From assembly GCA_041686375.1 (NCBI GenBank), contig JAWLEB010000026.1, positions 1 through 42,345 on the forward strand: a stretch of 42,345 nt of DNA, in the 5' to 3' direction. Shown here piece by piece: positions 33,624 to 41,601 of this stretch. Position numbers and translations under genes: made by a program. This stretch comes from JAGXLC01 sp041686375. GTDB lineage: Bacteria > Bacteroidota > Bacteroidia > Bacteroidales > UBA12077. The notes under the pieces were generated by a model. That model saw only the letters and a list, made by a program, of their open reading frames with translations, did not search any database and had not been told where the DNA came from. The stretch's first letter is position 1, and each line of letters begins with the position of its first letter.

Positions 33624-34283
33624 TTAAGCTTTCTGTCTTTTAAACCATATTGCTATCAGGATGAAAGATGCCGGAGCTCCAATAACCCAAATCATACTTG
33701 TAACAATAAAAATTGTCTCAGAAATATCAATCATGCTATAACCAATTTGCCCAATAGCAGAGATAATCTGTACCATAAGCAAGCCCCTAATCCATTTTTC
33801 AAGTTTCCCCTTTTCAAAAATAAAACTTGCAAAAAACATTGAGAGAGCCATGTACACATAAGAATTTGCTAATGCATTGTATATGGAATGTGTATTATCA
33901 GGAATAAACATTTCTATTCCATTTATTTCCCCTGCTGCTAAACTTTGCCTAACGGCAACCGCTTGAATATTGTAATTAATGCTGGCCATAACTGCATAAA
34001 CAATTCCAATTGATAACGCAATCAAACTCCATAATTTTTTATCCTCCGGTAAAATTCTGTGTGCACTGGCAAGCATAATGATATAGGTTAATGCTAAAAT
34101 AAGGGAAGGATAAATCAACGTTAACCTTGAGATGTTAAATGCCTCTGCATAATCTTTTAAATTTTTCCAATCTGGAACTGGTTGAAATACCTCCTGCATG
34201 TTGAAAGTAATAAACCATATTATTGCAAAAGCTGCGGATAAAATAGCAGCCCATAATCCAAGCTTAATTTCTTTTTTCCTCAT
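33624..34283 (-). CDS. Seven-segment membrane protein, DUF4386-like
   Basis: A 219-residue polytopic protein with about six or seven hydrophobic segments and a lysine-rich start (MRKKEIKLGLW). The layout and the central MASINYNIQAVAVRQSLAAGEINGIEMF resemble the DUF4386 family, which has no known function. Conserved acidic or catalytic residues are not obvious. It lies 20 bases upstream of trmO and 29 bases downstream of the E2-like gene, so the three may be read together. Confidence 0.55.
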   Translation of the reverse strand: MRKKEIKLGLWAAILSAAFAIIWFITFNMQEVFQPVPDWKNLKDYAEAFNISRLTLIYPSLILALTYIIMLASAHRILPEDKKLWSLIALSIGIVYAVMASINYNIQAVAVRQSLAAGEINGIEMFIPDNTHSIYNALANSYVYMALSMFFASFIFEKGKLEKWIRGLLMVQIISAIGQIGYSMIDISETIFIVTSMIWVIGAPASFILIAIWFKRQKA

Positions 34284-34312
34284 TTTTATCGTAATATTTA
34301 GGTTTATATAAA

Positions 34313-35098
34313 TTAAATTTTTATCTCGCCTTTTTCAATGATTTTTTTAATATTTCTAATAAATCTCGCTGCAGGGGCACCATCTATAATATCATGGTCA
34401 AAACTGAATGTCAAACATAAATGTTGTCTTTTTTCAAATTGATTATTCTGCTCAACAATCCTATCAACTATGCCTCCAATTGTGACATTTAATGTATGTG
34501 TTGCTATTGGAATACCCCATCCAGCACCACTTCCAATCATATTTGCAGATGTAACCATTATTGTACCAGCTCTCTTTTTCATTAATTTTGGCGATTTGTC
34601 AAGCAACCTAAAAACTAATTGCCTTATAAAGGAAGGTATCGCCAAAAAAAGATTTATTGAACGAAAAACTTCTACTTTCGATATATCTCTCTCCTTTTCA
34701 GTTTTAATCTCTTCTGATATTTCTGCAATTGTTTTGTGATTTGCTCCTCGAACTATCATGGCAACAACTTCACTGTTATTGTCAACTTTTCTTTCAATTG
34801 TAGTGCTCACGTCAACATCATTAAATAAAATCAATTGATTTTTTTTATTCCTGTAAGCATGCATTAATTTATTCTTATCTACTGCCTTTGATACACAATA
34901 AATAATATACCCCGTTAATGAACTATAATTTTTCGTTTCCTTTTTAATTTTCCGAATATTTTTCCTGGCATTCGAAATATCAACCTCAATTATACTATGG
35001 ATCATATTTTTACGCTTGGCAGCTTTCAGCACACCAATGGTAGCTCTCCGAATCTTAGGATAGGGTACTTTTATATATTTATCGCCAGGTTCAAACAT
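34313..35098 (-). CDS. Stand-alone 2-oxo acid dehydrogenase E2-type acyltransferase domain
   Basis: About 261 residues from the ATG at 35098 (MFEPGDKYIKVPYPKIRR). A GTG at 35146 would add 16 residues and is less likely. The protein has the chloramphenicol acetyltransferase fold of E2 catalytic domains: early IHSIIEVDISNARKNI, central ATHTLNVTIGGIV and the active-site region LTFSFDHDIIDGAPAARFI, where H and D of the HxxxDG motif are kept. Lipoyl and E1/E3-binding domains are missing, so it is not part of a normal pyruvate dehydrogenase complex and should act on another acyl donor, perhaps acyl-CoA. Flanked by unrelated membrane proteins. Substrate unknown. Confidence 0.72.
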   Translation of the reverse strand: MFEPGDKYIKVPYPKIRRATIGVLKAAKRKNMIHSIIEVDISNARKNIRKIKKETKNYSSLTGYIIYCVSKAVDKNKLMHAYRNKKNQLILFNDVDVSTTIERKVDNNSEVVAMIVRGANHKTIAEISEEIKTEKERDISKVEVFRSINLFLAIPSFIRQLVFRLLDKSPKLMKKRAGTIMVTSANMIGSGAGWGIPIATHTLNVTIGGIVDRIVEQNNQFEKRQHLCLTFSFDHDIIDGAPAARFIRNIKKIIEKGEIKI

Positions 35099-35327
35099 TT
35101 GTTGTTTAAGTATTTGCTTAGTTATATTTATTTTTCTGCATGTCACACACCGTTATTATTTTTAAAATGGAGATTAATGTACATTAAACTTGTCAATTTT
35201 AAAAGAACCTTTATGCAAGTCCCATTGTTCGAACAAAACCTCGTCCTAAGTATTTTATGGCTGTTTATTGCAAGCCAATTTTCTTATTATCAATATTTCT
35301 CTTTTTAATAATAAGCTTTAGAAACAA

Positions 35328-35792
35328 CTAAATCAACAGCCAGGCTGATAATACCCCAAACATGATACTATACAAAATTGCTTCTAGTTGAATGATCCAA
35401 AACACCCTTCTTTTTACAAATTCCTTTTTTAGATATATAATGCCTTCAATGGTGTTGGAAAATGGAACTGCGCTGGCAAAATCTGCATATACAAACATGA
35501 GCCCACTCATAAACAAAAATTGCATGTAAAATGTAAGCTCCTGCAAATAAGGCAGAATAGGATAAAGAACTAAAGACATTAAAAGCCCTCTAAGAAGCTG
35601 AGAGGGGATTAATAATTTTGCAATTCTGTTACTCTCTGTTTTATCTTCCATGTCCCTGAAAAACGCTTTATACAATCGATCTTTCCCTTCATACATATTC
35701 TTAGCCAGTTGTTTGTCAATGACACCGGCAATCACGTAACATACAAAATGAATGGCAAAAAATAAAAGGCTGAACTTAATGTAAATAGTCAT
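35328..35792 (-). CDS. Hypothetical membrane protein
   Basis: A 154-residue protein with about four hydrophobic segments (4-22, 63-80, 88-108, 130-152) separated by a polar loop, KQLAKNMYEGKDRLYKAFFRDMEDKTESNR. I do not recognise the family. It is 47 bases downstream of an alpha/beta hydrolase gene and the 182-base space on its 3' side (35147-35327) shows no gene or clear repeat. Confidence 0.5.
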   Translation of the reverse strand: MTIYIKFSLLFFAIHFVCYVIAGVIDKQLAKNMYEGKDRLYKAFFRDMEDKTESNRIAKLLIPSQLLRGLLMSLVLYPILPYLQELTFYMQFLFMSGLMFVYADFASAVPFSNTIEGIIYLKKEFVKRRVFWIIQLEAILYSIMFGVLSAWLLI

Positions 35793-35839
35793 AGGCTATT
35801 TGTCTTTTTAGTTATACTTCATTATTACCAATTTACATT

Positions 35840-36790
35840 CTAACAAAGCTTTAAGCTTTCGTGTGTTTGCAAAAACGAATCCACTGCATTTCCCCATTTT
35901 TTATAAGTCTGCATATCAGTTGGAAAATGTGCTCCGTCAAAACCACAATATTCTTTTTTCAAAGACTTAATTTTTTCAAATGTTTTTTTTGTGTAACAAC
36001 CCGGAGTCATTTTATCGTGTTCGGGTTGACATACCAATACCGGTTTTTCATAATCTTCATGTTTTATATCAGGTTTGGATTGTGTTATCAAACTACATGC
36101 ACCTCTTAAACTAATCAAAGTCCCTGCTTGTGGGTCAGTTTTTAGCAAATTATTAAATTCCATGCTATCAGTCAAGGTGTCGTAAGAAACAAAATAATAT
36201 GTTTTTACACGTAACCTACCAAATAAAGTAGAGAAAAGTTTAAGAAACGGTATCATCGGGTAAGTCAGTCGTTTTGTATTTGTTTCCTTATTCATAAATT
36301 CTTTGTCAGCAAAATCCCATAAACACCAGCAAATTAACCCATCAACACAATTGTAACGAGCATCAGTTGCATAAGCCAATGGTCCACCCATACTGGCACC
36401 ACCTAAATAAATTTTACCTTTGAAAACTTTCTTCGCGTAATCAACGGTATCTTTTAGATTCTGCAAATGAATATTCCATGTGAAATCACCTTTCAATCGG
36501 TCATTAAATCCGTATCCTTCTAAATCAGGGGCAATGATATTGTATCCTTTTTCAAATAGCGGAATTAAAAATGGCAATAAGAGTCTTGCATATCCAGCAA
36601 TTCCATGAGAAAAAATTATTGTTGGGCTGGATAAATCAGTGTTTTTATAAACTTCTATATGGATTTTTCCCTTTGCAGAATCAATTTGTTTAATCTCAAT
36701 GTATTTTTCCCACTTTTCAATCAGCTCAGCACCAAACCATTTTATCATGTAGTTTTTCCAAAAGTTTTTATCAGAATATTCTATCTTCAT
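35840..36790 (-). CDS. Alpha/beta hydrolase
   Basis: A 316-residue cytosolic hydrolase. The oxyanion strand IIFSHGIAGYARLLLPFL is at 58-75, the nucleophile elbow GGASMGGP puts the serine at S133, the acid is probably in CQPEHDKMTPG near 262-270, and the histidine is in GFDGAHFPTDM near 294-304. No signal peptide. The family includes lysophospholipase-like and unspecific esterases; substrate unknown. It starts about 30 bases from the end of repeat E and belongs to the minus-strand array. Confidence 0.78.
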   Translation of the reverse strand: MKIEYSDKNFWKNYMIKWFGAELIEKWEKYIEIKQIDSAKGKIHIEVYKNTDLSSPTIIFSHGIAGYARLLLPFLIPLFEKGYNIIAPDLEGYGFNDRLKGDFTWNIHLQNLKDTVDYAKKVFKGKIYLGGASMGGPLAYATDARYNCVDGLICWCLWDFADKEFMNKETNTKRLTYPMIPFLKLFSTLFGRLRVKTYYFVSYDTLTDSMEFNNLLKTDPQAGTLISLRGACSLITQSKPDIKHEDYEKPVLVCQPEHDKMTPGCYTKKTFEKIKSLKKEYCGFDGAHFPTDMQTYKKWGNAVDSFLQTHESLKLC

Positions 36791-36825
36791 CTTACTTTAC
36801 TAATTGTATGTCAGTTTTTCTTGCA

Positions 36826-36971
36826 TGGGGGTTAACGGTAAATTATGTTTAGCTGTGGTTTGCATGGCAATATCCATTCCGCATACGCACAAAATTGAGG
36901 CGGGGTGTAAAAATGAAATTTAGCACTGAAACCACTTTAAAATATAAAATATTAGCCGCTGGCATTATTTA
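36826..36971. repeat. Repeat E: non-coding element downstream of the VOC gene
   Basis: About 146 bases of GC-richer non-coding DNA starting directly at the stop codon of the VOC gene. Its ends carry related direct motifs: TTTAGCTGTGGTTTGCAT near 36848 and TTAGCCGCTGGCAT near 36953, and a third partial copy (TTTAGCACTG near 36917). It does not align with repeats A-C but has the same placement. I believe relatives of this element separate genes in other Bacteroidota, from memory, unchecked. Confidence 0.5.
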
Positions 36972-37355
36972 TTATTTTTCAAATTCAAGCAATTCAATAG
37001 GTGCCCCATTATGTTCAATCATGGCAACTCTCACTCCATCGGAAGGTGGATTTGGTTCTGTAATAATTTTCAAATCACGGTTTTTTAATTCAAAGTCCAA
37101 ATCATCAACTTCAAATGCAATATGAGGAACAGTCTGTATTAAAATATCTATCGGACTATCTTTCTCAAATCTCATCCACTCAATTCCGAATGGACTTGTG
37201 CTAAACCCTGAAACATAGAACTTAAATTGAGGTAAATATTTTTCATTTGGCATTTCTTTATCCGTCGGAATCCCTAAATGGTGATACTTCCATCCCCAGC
37301 TTTCAATGCAGGAAGGCAATTCAATATCCTGACGGATTTGTTGAGTTTCTTTCAT
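36972..37355 (-). CDS. VOC family (glyoxalase/bleomycin-resistance fold) protein
   Basis: A 127-residue single VOC domain: WKYHHLGIPTD at the start supplies a metal histidine, PHIAFEVDDLDFEL gives the second, and the end APIELLEFEK supplies the acidic ligand. Typical for small metal-dependent lyases, dioxygenases or resistance proteins; substrate cannot be predicted. It is a typical single-gene cassette: own ATG, about 300 bases from the next gene on the 5' side, and repeat E right after the stop. Confidence 0.75.
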   Translation of the reverse strand: MKETQQIRQDIELPSCIESWGWKYHHLGIPTDKEMPNEKYLPQFKFYVSGFSTSPFGIEWMRFEKDSPIDILIQTVPHIAFEVDDLDFELKNRDLKIITEPNPPSDGVRVAMIEHNGAPIELLEFEK

Positions 37356-37497
37356 AATTATTCTTTCGTTTACATTTTAACAAAATACATTTTATATGGT
37401 GCGACTTTTTATCCACGTGTTTTATTGGTTCATCAATTTTTGAAAATTGCATCAGTCCATATCTCCTAACTTTCCTCTTATTCACATTATTGTATCA

Positions 37498-37630
37498 TTT
37501 AGGCAAGACGCGACAGCATGCCACACAATGGATGAGTGTAGCAGAAGTAAGGGATTAGGGGCGTCGTAACTGTCTGCCGGTACTGAAGTTTGAGCGGGGC
37601 AGAATGCTTGTATTATCACTGATACCCTTA
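37498..37630. repeat. Repeat D: non-coding GC-richer element
   Basis: Non-coding element in the 308-base space between the 115-residue membrane gene and the VOC gene. It contains GACAGCATG (37512-37520), which is also present in repeats B (40219-40227) and C (41579-41587), and a GGGGCGTCG / GACGC pair that can form part of a stem. Otherwise it does not align with A-C. It follows the stop codon of the membrane gene by about 35 bases. The rest of the space (37356-37497) is AT-rich with nothing seen. Confidence 0.45.
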
Positions 37631-37663
37631 TTCCTGCTAACCTTTGTTACCATACGTATTTCT

Positions 37664-38011
37664 TTATTGTCTTGCCTTAAAAACAACTGAAGTTATTAAC
37701 TCAATTAGAAAACCGTAAATCATCCCCATTACAATTGTTGATATCATCATCATTGTATGAGAAAATTCAGGATTTTCAGGTCCTAACATGGCACCAACTC
37801 CCCCAGGTAAACTAAATACGAGTCCCATTATTATTCCATGTAATGACCAATGCTTTAGTGTAAATCGACTTATTCCTATCGCCACTCCTATCAATGTTCT
37901 GCCCAAAATAATGTTTATGGCTAATATTGTTGAAATTTCATTCTGTCCGCTTGATGCAAAGCCATAACAAACAAAACCAAATACTACTCCTAATAAGGTG
38001 CTGATAATCAA
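37664..38011 (-). CDS. Small membrane protein with unusual start codon
   Basis: A 115-residue protein with three or four hydrophobic segments: STLLGVVFGFVCYGFASSG, ILAINIILGRTLIGVAIGI, HGIIMGLVFSLPGGVGAMLG and MMISTIVMGMIYGFLIELITSVVF. I cannot assign a function. No ATG is available: the listed start is a TTG at 38011, and an ATA at 38026 five codons further up would give IKTKRLIISTLLGV, which looks like a normal start with ATG changed to ATA. The start may therefore be weakened. Repeat D follows it. Between 38012 and 38254 I see only a short zinc-ribbon-like scrap (KCPNCAKKYSKNYVVILSQIE) on the minus strand. Confidence 0.5.
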   Translation of the reverse strand: MIISTLLGVVFGFVCYGFASSGQNEISTILAINIILGRTLIGVAIGISRFTLKHWSLHGIIMGLVFSLPGGVGAMLGPENPEFSHTMMMISTIVMGMIYGFLIELITSVVFKARQ

Positions 38012-38254
38012 TCTTTTTGTTTTTATATAATCTCCTGTTAGTGAATATTTTATTATATACTGAAATGTGGTTCTTTTACTCTATTTGTGACAGTATTACA
38101 ACATAGTTCTTGCTATACTTCTTAGCACAGTTTGGGCATTTTGAACTGAGAGGTTTAATTTAAATATTTAATCATGGGTAAAAATACAATTTACAGTCTA
38201 CTAATCTCATAGGTATTATTGTGTTCACATAAAAATATGACATAAATGTATAAA

Positions 38255-39193
38255 TTAATTCTTTAAAAATTTGTTGATTTGTTCCCTTGCATCTATCAAT
38301 TCAGAAATTGCACCATGACCGCCTTTTTCATAAAGGATTAGTTTTGAGTTTTTTATGTTTTCATGAGTAAATTTAGCATGGCTGAAACTTACTAATCCAT
38401 CGTTTTTAGAGTGAATGATAAGTGTAGGTACTTTAATATTATCCGGAATTATAAAATTTTGAATAATTAAACCATCGGTTATAGTACCCTTGTGCCGCAA
38501 GGACATAGGATGCATTATATCTAGCAATTCATTGGCCAATTCTTTTTGTTCTTGAGTAAACTGTTTATAATTATCAGCGGGTATTCCAACCATACTCAAA
38601 ATTTGCGCTTTGAATGCCTTTGTAAAAAACCAATAGGCAAAATCCGACTTCTGAATGGTTTGTATGATTTTTATAAAAAATGGGTTTTTGTCGTTCGAGT
38701 TAGGCGGCATGCTTACTGCACTAAGCAATATCATTTTTTCAATTCTTTCAGGATAGTCGCTAGCGAATTGCATTGATGATGGGCCTCCTGCAGAAACAGC
38801 AATTACACTAACCTTTTCGATACCCAAATAATCTAAAAGAATCTTATATTGCTCTGCCTGAGTTTTTGCAGAGTACTCATCCGGAGTATCAGAATTCAGA
38901 TATCCAAATTTTGAAGGTGAGATAAACTGGTAATCGCCATCTAGACAAACTTGCCCGAGCCATAAACCTTGGTCAAAACCACCTCCTGCGCCATGAATTA
39001 ACAAAACAGGTTTTCCTTGTCCGCGAATAGCGTATTCCATTTTACCATATTTGGTTTCTAAAATTCTCGATTCATCTTGTATTCTTTTATCAGCTTCATT
39101 CATTTGCTTTTTATAGAAGGAAAAGGTAATCATTAAAACAATAATGATAATTGATAAAAATCCAATTAGAAGGTACAACATTATTTTCTTCAT
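38255..39193 (-). CDS. Membrane-anchored alpha/beta hydrolase
   Basis: A 312-residue hydrolase with one N-terminal membrane helix (residues 4-26, then KKQMNEADK), so the domain is probably periplasmic. Core motifs: oxyanion LLIHGAGGGFDQGLW (64-78), nucleophile VSAGGPSS with S134, acid in IIHSKNDGLVSF, and histidine in EKGGHGAISEL. It is unrelated to the other hydrolase of the array beyond the fold. Substrate unknown. Repeat A lies on its 5' side as the tail of the neighbouring cassette. Confidence 0.78.
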   Translation of the reverse strand: MKKIMLYLLIGFLSIIIIVLMITFSFYKKQMNEADKRIQDESRILETKYGKMEYAIRGQGKPVLLIHGAGGGFDQGLWLGQVCLDGDYQFISPSKFGYLNSDTPDEYSAKTQAEQYKILLDYLGIEKVSVIAVSAGGPSSMQFASDYPERIEKMILLSAVSMPPNSNDKNPFFIKIIQTIQKSDFAYWFFTKAFKAQILSMVGIPADNYKQFTQEQKELANELLDIMHPMSLRHKGTITDGLIIQNFIIPDNIKVPTLIIHSKNDGLVSFSHAKFTHENIKNSKLILYEKGGHGAISELIDAREQINKFLKN

Positions 39194-39242
39194 ATTTTTT
39201 TTTATAAATCAAAAATGTACATTTTTCAGGACGGGTCAAAAT

Positions 39243-39410
39243 GCGCCCTAACATCCAGCTTCATGCACCGTGCAGGGTTTCGGAGACGGGTTCTCACTGT
39301 ATCCGGCTTTTGAGGGATCCCCCGTTACAAATTTTGCTAAAGCCGACCAAACTCAAATTTCAAGCCAAATACCCGCATTTTGTATATAGAAGAATGTTGT
39401 ATGCTGGCGC
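39243..39410. repeat. Repeat A: attC-like element
   Basis: Aligns with repeats B and C over most of its length: shared blocks are CATCCAGCT, GGAGACG, GTTCTCA, TCCGGCTTTTGA, GTTACAAATTTTGCTAAAGCC and ATGTTGT. Outer ends are complementary (GCGCC 39243-39247, GGCGC 39406-39410), as are AACAT and ATGTT just inside. The right arm has drifted compared with B. It lies 3' of the YkgJ-type gene, but 128 bases away from its stop rather than directly adjacent. Confidence 0.75.
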
Positions 39411-39538
39411 TTATTTATCGTTTCGTTATCCATATGTCAAAATACCGAAAATTAATCGATAATTATAAAACGATGCTGTCAGTTAATCGTTTTCTTGCTA
39501 ATCTAAAATCAAAAGCTATAAATCCTTTTGCCACTCTA

Positions 39539-40042
39539 TTATCTAAATCCCAATTCCATTTTTAATCGCTCATACAAATTGAATACAATCGGGCAAATCT
39601 CATAATTATCAATCACTCCAAATAGTCTGAAAATAAATCCATCTTTATGGGTATAGGGATAAGATCTGCACTCTTCTGGTCGTTCAGCATAAATCGTACA
39701 TTTTTTATCTTTCAAATATTTGCATGGTGCATCTTTCAAATATTTTGTCTTGTCAAATTCATCTAATTCAACAAACTTTTTTTCAAAATCCTTTGCCGAA
39801 ATCTTGTCAATTTTCGATAATCGGTCAATTTCTTTCTCTGTAATGATCGGTCTTAAAAAATTACAACAGTTCCCATATTCGGTACAATCAATCCGTGCAA
39901 ATATCTCATCGTGTAGTCGATGTACAATCTCATCTACTTTATCAGAGTCTTGTCCTTTTAGAAAAGCTCGAAAATCAAAGTTCTCGTCTTCTCTCTCTTT
40001 TCCTAATCGTTTTATTAAATCTAAGTCTAATTCTAGTTTCAT
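39539..40042 (-). CDS. YkgJ-family cysteine cluster protein
   Basis: A 167-residue cytosolic protein with the conserved cysteine pattern of the zinc/iron-chelating YkgJ family: C53 and C59-C60 in DCTEYGNCCNFLRP, C107 and C115 in APCKYLKDKKCTIYAERPEEC, C125 and the later C150. These bind a metal ion or an Fe-S cluster. Related proteins are often described as chelating or as FliB-like, but no function is established for this branch. Single-gene unit in the array, with repeat B on its 5' side and repeat A on its 3' side. Confidence 0.8.
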   Translation of the reverse strand: MKLELDLDLIKRLGKEREDENFDFRAFLKGQDSDKVDEIVHRLHDEIFARIDCTEYGNCCNFLRPIITEKEIDRLSKIDKISAKDFEKKFVELDEFDKTKYLKDAPCKYLKDKKCTIYAERPEECRSYPYTHKDGFIFRLFGVIDNYEICPIVFNLYERLKMELGFR

Positions 40043-40069
40043 TTATCTATGGGTTTACGTACTCGTCCT

Positions 40070-40236
40070 AGCGCTTGTAGCCAAACATCCAGCTGCATGC
40101 ACCATGCGGGGTTTTCGGAGACGCGTTCTCATTGTGTCCGGCTTTTGACGAATCCTGCGTTACAAATTTTGCTAAAGCCGACCTCCTTAGACGCTGGAAG
40201 CCCGCCCGCATGGCGCATGACAGCATGTTGTGCGCT
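40070..40236. repeat. Repeat B: attC-like element with long foldback
   Basis: The best preserved copy. CATGCACCATGCGGG (40096-40110) can pair with CCCGCATGGCGCATG (40205-40219) with one mismatch; outside this GCTG pairs with CAGC and AACAT (40084-40088) with ATGTT (40225-40229), leaving a 3-base bulge on the left and one extra base on the right; the outer ends AGCGC (40070-40074) and GCGCT (40232-40236) also pair. A hairpin with bulged bases and simple ends is how integron attC sites are built. It ends 6 bases from the stop codon of the ATPase gene (40243). Confidence 0.8.
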
Positions 40237-40242
40237 GGCCGG

Positions 40243-41361
40243 TTATATTATCACAAACTCCCTGAAATTTTTCCTATCAATTACTTTTTCATTTGCATTA
40301 TAAGATTCTACAAATCTTCTGGGCAACTTAACCTTTTTTTTATCACTCCATTTAAATTCATATCCATAGATCTTACCTGCCTTATCCTCAACAAAATCTA
40401 CTTCTTGCTGTTGTTTTGTCCTCCAGAAATAAGTTTTTGCCAAGCTCTCTTTATATTCGTTCTGTTTGATCCTTTCTGAAATTAAAAAATTCTCCCAAAT
40501 CGCTCCTCTGTCTGTTCTTAATTCTAGAGGATCAAAATTACCAATAACCATATTCCTGACACCATTATCATAAAAATAAATCTTTTTATTGGTTTTGATC
40601 TCATTGCGAATATTCCTGCTAAAACTGCCTAACTTGAATATTACATAACCTTTTTGCAATATATCAATATACTTGCTTATCGTATTCTTATCCACGTTTA
40701 CTATCTGTGATAATTCTGTATAATTCACTTCGCTACCTACCTGTAAAGCAAGAGCCTGAACCAATTTATCTAATACTTCAGGTTTTCTAATTTCCGAATA
40801 GGCTAAAATATCACGGTAAAGGTAACTATTCACTAAATTTTTTAAAATACTTATTTCTTCACCTGGATTATTTAAAACATCTGGATAAAATCCATAAAGT
40901 AGTCTATCCTCTAATTGTTGTTCTGCATATAGATATCCATGATGGTTTTCAAATTCTTCCCAGCTTATCGGATATAACTGATATTCCCACTTCCTCCCAG
41001 TCAGGGGTTCATTTATTTTATTTGATAAATCAAAGGATGAAGACCCACTTGTAAATAACTGAACTTCTTTAAATTGATCAGTTATTATTTTCATAGTTAG
41101 TCCAATTCCTGGTATTCTTTGGGCTTCATCAATAAAAACCAGCTTATGCTTACCTATTATATTTTTAATTTCTTCAGTATTGGGATTATCTAACAAACTC
41201 CGAACTTTAGGGTTATCTCCGTCTAAGAATAAATAATCATTAGATCCTAATATATTTTTTAGTAAAGTAGTTTTTCCAACTTGTCTTGGTCCAACCACTA
41301 TTATTGCTTTACCTTTGCCTGTCTTATTGGCTATTTTTTCCTCGATATATCTTTTATACAT
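40243..41361 (-). CDS. AAA ATPase with DUF4143 (AAA_14) domain
   Basis: About 372 residues from the ATG at 41361. A TTG at 41373 is the other option, but it lies inside the -7 promoter box. Walker A is VVGPRQVGKTTLL, Walker B LVFIDEAQRIPG, sensor region LFTSGSSSFDL, then LTGRKWEYQLYPISWEEF and a C-terminal DUF4143 nuclease-like part with EVDFVEDKAGKIYGYEFKWSDKK, where E, D and the ExK pattern look like a PD-(D/E)xK site. Such ATPases are common in Bacteroidota and archaea, often multi-copy and horizontally moved; function unproven. Repeat B follows right after its stop codon. Confidence 0.85.
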   Translation of the reverse strand: MYKRYIEEKIANKTGKGKAIIVVGPRQVGKTTLLKNILGSNDYLFLDGDNPKVRSLLDNPNTEEIKNIIGKHKLVFIDEAQRIPGIGLTMKIITDQFKEVQLFTSGSSSFDLSNKINEPLTGRKWEYQLYPISWEEFENHHGYLYAEQQLEDRLLYGFYPDVLNNPGEEISILKNLVNSYLYRDILAYSEIRKPEVLDKLVQALALQVGSEVNYTELSQIVNVDKNTISKYIDILQKGYVIFKLGSFSRNIRNEIKTNKKIYFYDNGVRNMVIGNFDPLELRTDRGAIWENFLISERIKQNEYKESLAKTYFWRTKQQQEVDFVEDKAGKIYGYEFKWSDKKKVKLPRRFVESYNANEKVIDRKNFREFVII

Positions 41362-41370
41362 TTTTTTATT

Positions 41371-41378
41371 CAAATATA
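41371..41378 (-). promoter_or_regulatory. -7 box of the DUF4143 ATPase gene
   Basis: TATATTTG on the minus strand, exact TAnnTTTG, ends 9 bases before the ATG at 41361. The leader would be only a few bases, or absent. It shows that the cassette carries its own promoter. No good -33 element is seen. Confidence 0.45.
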
Positions 41379-41454
41379 TTAACTTTTGGTGAATAAGCTC
41401 ACTGAAAGTTATATTTTTTAGTGATTATATTCACAGATTTTTCCACCAAGAGGC

Positions 41455-41596
41455 TTGCGTACAAACGGATAGCTGTATGCAAAGTGCGGGATTTTCGGAG
41501 ACGCGTTCTCATCCCCCGTTACAAAACCCAGCTAAAGCCGACCACCTTAGATGCTTGAAGCCCGCCCGCATGGCGTATGACAGCATGTTGTATACC
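41455..41596. repeat. Repeat C: attC-like element
   Basis: Homologous to repeat B: TTTTCGGAGACGCGTTCTCA, CCGTTACAAAA, GCTAAAGCCGACC, GAAGCCCGCCCGCATGGCG and ATGACAGCATGTTGT are shared. It lacks about 26 internal bases that A and B have after GTTCTCA. TACAA (41460-41464) and TTGTA (41588-41592), GCTG and CAGC, TGCGGG and CCCGCA can pair. It begins 5 bases from the stop of the nucleotidyltransferase gene. Confidence 0.75.
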
Positions 41597-41601
41597 GTTT
41601 A

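Noticed and set aside
38040..38130. Short CPNC-containing reading frame on the minus strand as a gene
   Set aside because: Only about 25 residues before a stop upstream; at most a scrap of a zinc-ribbon protein.
36826..41596. CRISPR array or classic insertion sequences explaining the repeats
   Set aside because: Repeats are about 130-170 bases, separated by whole genes of different length, and no cas gene or intact transposase is seen.
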